A DNA stretch of 13,789 bases. Origin: Oscillospiraceae bacterium. Lineage in GTDB: Bacteria; Bacillota; Clostridia; Oscillospirales; Oscillospiraceae. The stretch covers positions 1 to 13,789 of the forward strand of contig JAJPXI010000208.1 of NCBI GenBank assembly GCA_021205585.1, in the 5' to 3' direction. Below, piece by piece: positions 13,755 to 13,789 of this stretch (the first letter of the stretch is position 1; each line of letters starts with the position of its first letter). A program made the translations under genes and the position numbers. Below the pieces are notes generated by a model. The model did no database searches, was not told where the DNA came from, and saw only the letters and a list, made by a program, of their open reading frames with translations.

Positions 13755-13789
13755 GGCGTCTCATACGAAATCTTACGCCGTTGCGACGG

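Noticed and set aside
12784..13764. Long open frame on the minus strand opposite lysA end and the MBL gene (326 codons)
   Set aside because: It overlaps two well-supported genes and a perfect terminator; the composition is that of a reverse-frame artefact.
1..13789. CRISPR array, tRNA, rRNA, known riboswitch, integrase or defence-system genes
   Set aside because: No regularly spaced direct repeats, cloverleaf-like segments, recombinase motifs or defence domains could be seen in any gap or frame.

Overview
The window looks like a piece of chromosome from a high-GC, Gram-positive, spore-forming anaerobe of the Clostridia, most likely a gut Oscillospiraceae-type organism (Flavonifractor, Intestinimonas or Oscillibacter relatives). 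The evidence is the GC-rich coding sequence with strong AGGAGG ribosome binding sites, the presence of both subunits of dipicolinate synthase (an endospore enzyme), HemZ, and single-chain pyruvate carboxylase. The taxonomic placement is inference; no rRNA or marker tree is available.

Layout. Left edge to 483: the end of a protein with a YacP/Rae1-like NYN nuclease domain. 480-5068: a tightly packed forward operon behind a strong sigma-A promoter. It carries an alanine-racemase-fold protein that has lost its catalytic residues, D-aminoacyl-tRNA deacylase (dtd), a glyoxalase-II-like metallo-hydrolase, the radical SAM protein HemZ and a uridine-kinase-like P-loop kinase. Several neighbours overlap by ATGA or by 16 nt. 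5259-6077: an Mrp/NBP35 iron-sulfur carrier ATPase, ending at a terminator that works on both strands. 6235-7702 on the minus strand: dpaB and dpaA (spoVFB/spoVFA), which make the spore-core compound dipicolinate. 7703-8158: a 456-nt intergenic region with a repeat copy, a clear sigma-A promoter and a structured leader. 8159-11593: pyruvate carboxylase. 11682-13671: a diaminopimelate-decarboxylase-family enzyme and a second metallo-beta-lactamase-fold hydrolase, followed by a strong terminator and a perfect 20-bp-arm palindrome.

The genes are mostly housekeeping: tRNA quality control, cofactor and iron-sulfur handling, anaplerosis (oxaloacetate supply), and the lysine/DAP/dipicolinate branch. 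Oxaloacetate from pyruvate carboxylase can feed aspartate and the DAP pathway, which LysA drains to lysine and DpaA/DpaB drain to dipicolinate; this metabolic link is inference from gene identity.

The least ordinary material is non-coding or degenerate. (1) A family of short elements with inverted-repeat ends (5065-5231, 6141-6219, 7785-7907) shares a GCAAGAGCGGATGGC core. Two copies carry an identical 49-nt block in opposite orientation on either side of mrp, and copies 1 and 3 have folded interiors. (2) The alanine racemase homologue lacks the PLP lysine, the catalytic tyrosine and other signature residues, which suggests a pseudoenzyme. (3) The pyruvate carboxylase leader contains mutually exclusive hairpins. 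No CRISPR array, tRNA, rRNA, complete insertion sequence or obvious defence system was found.
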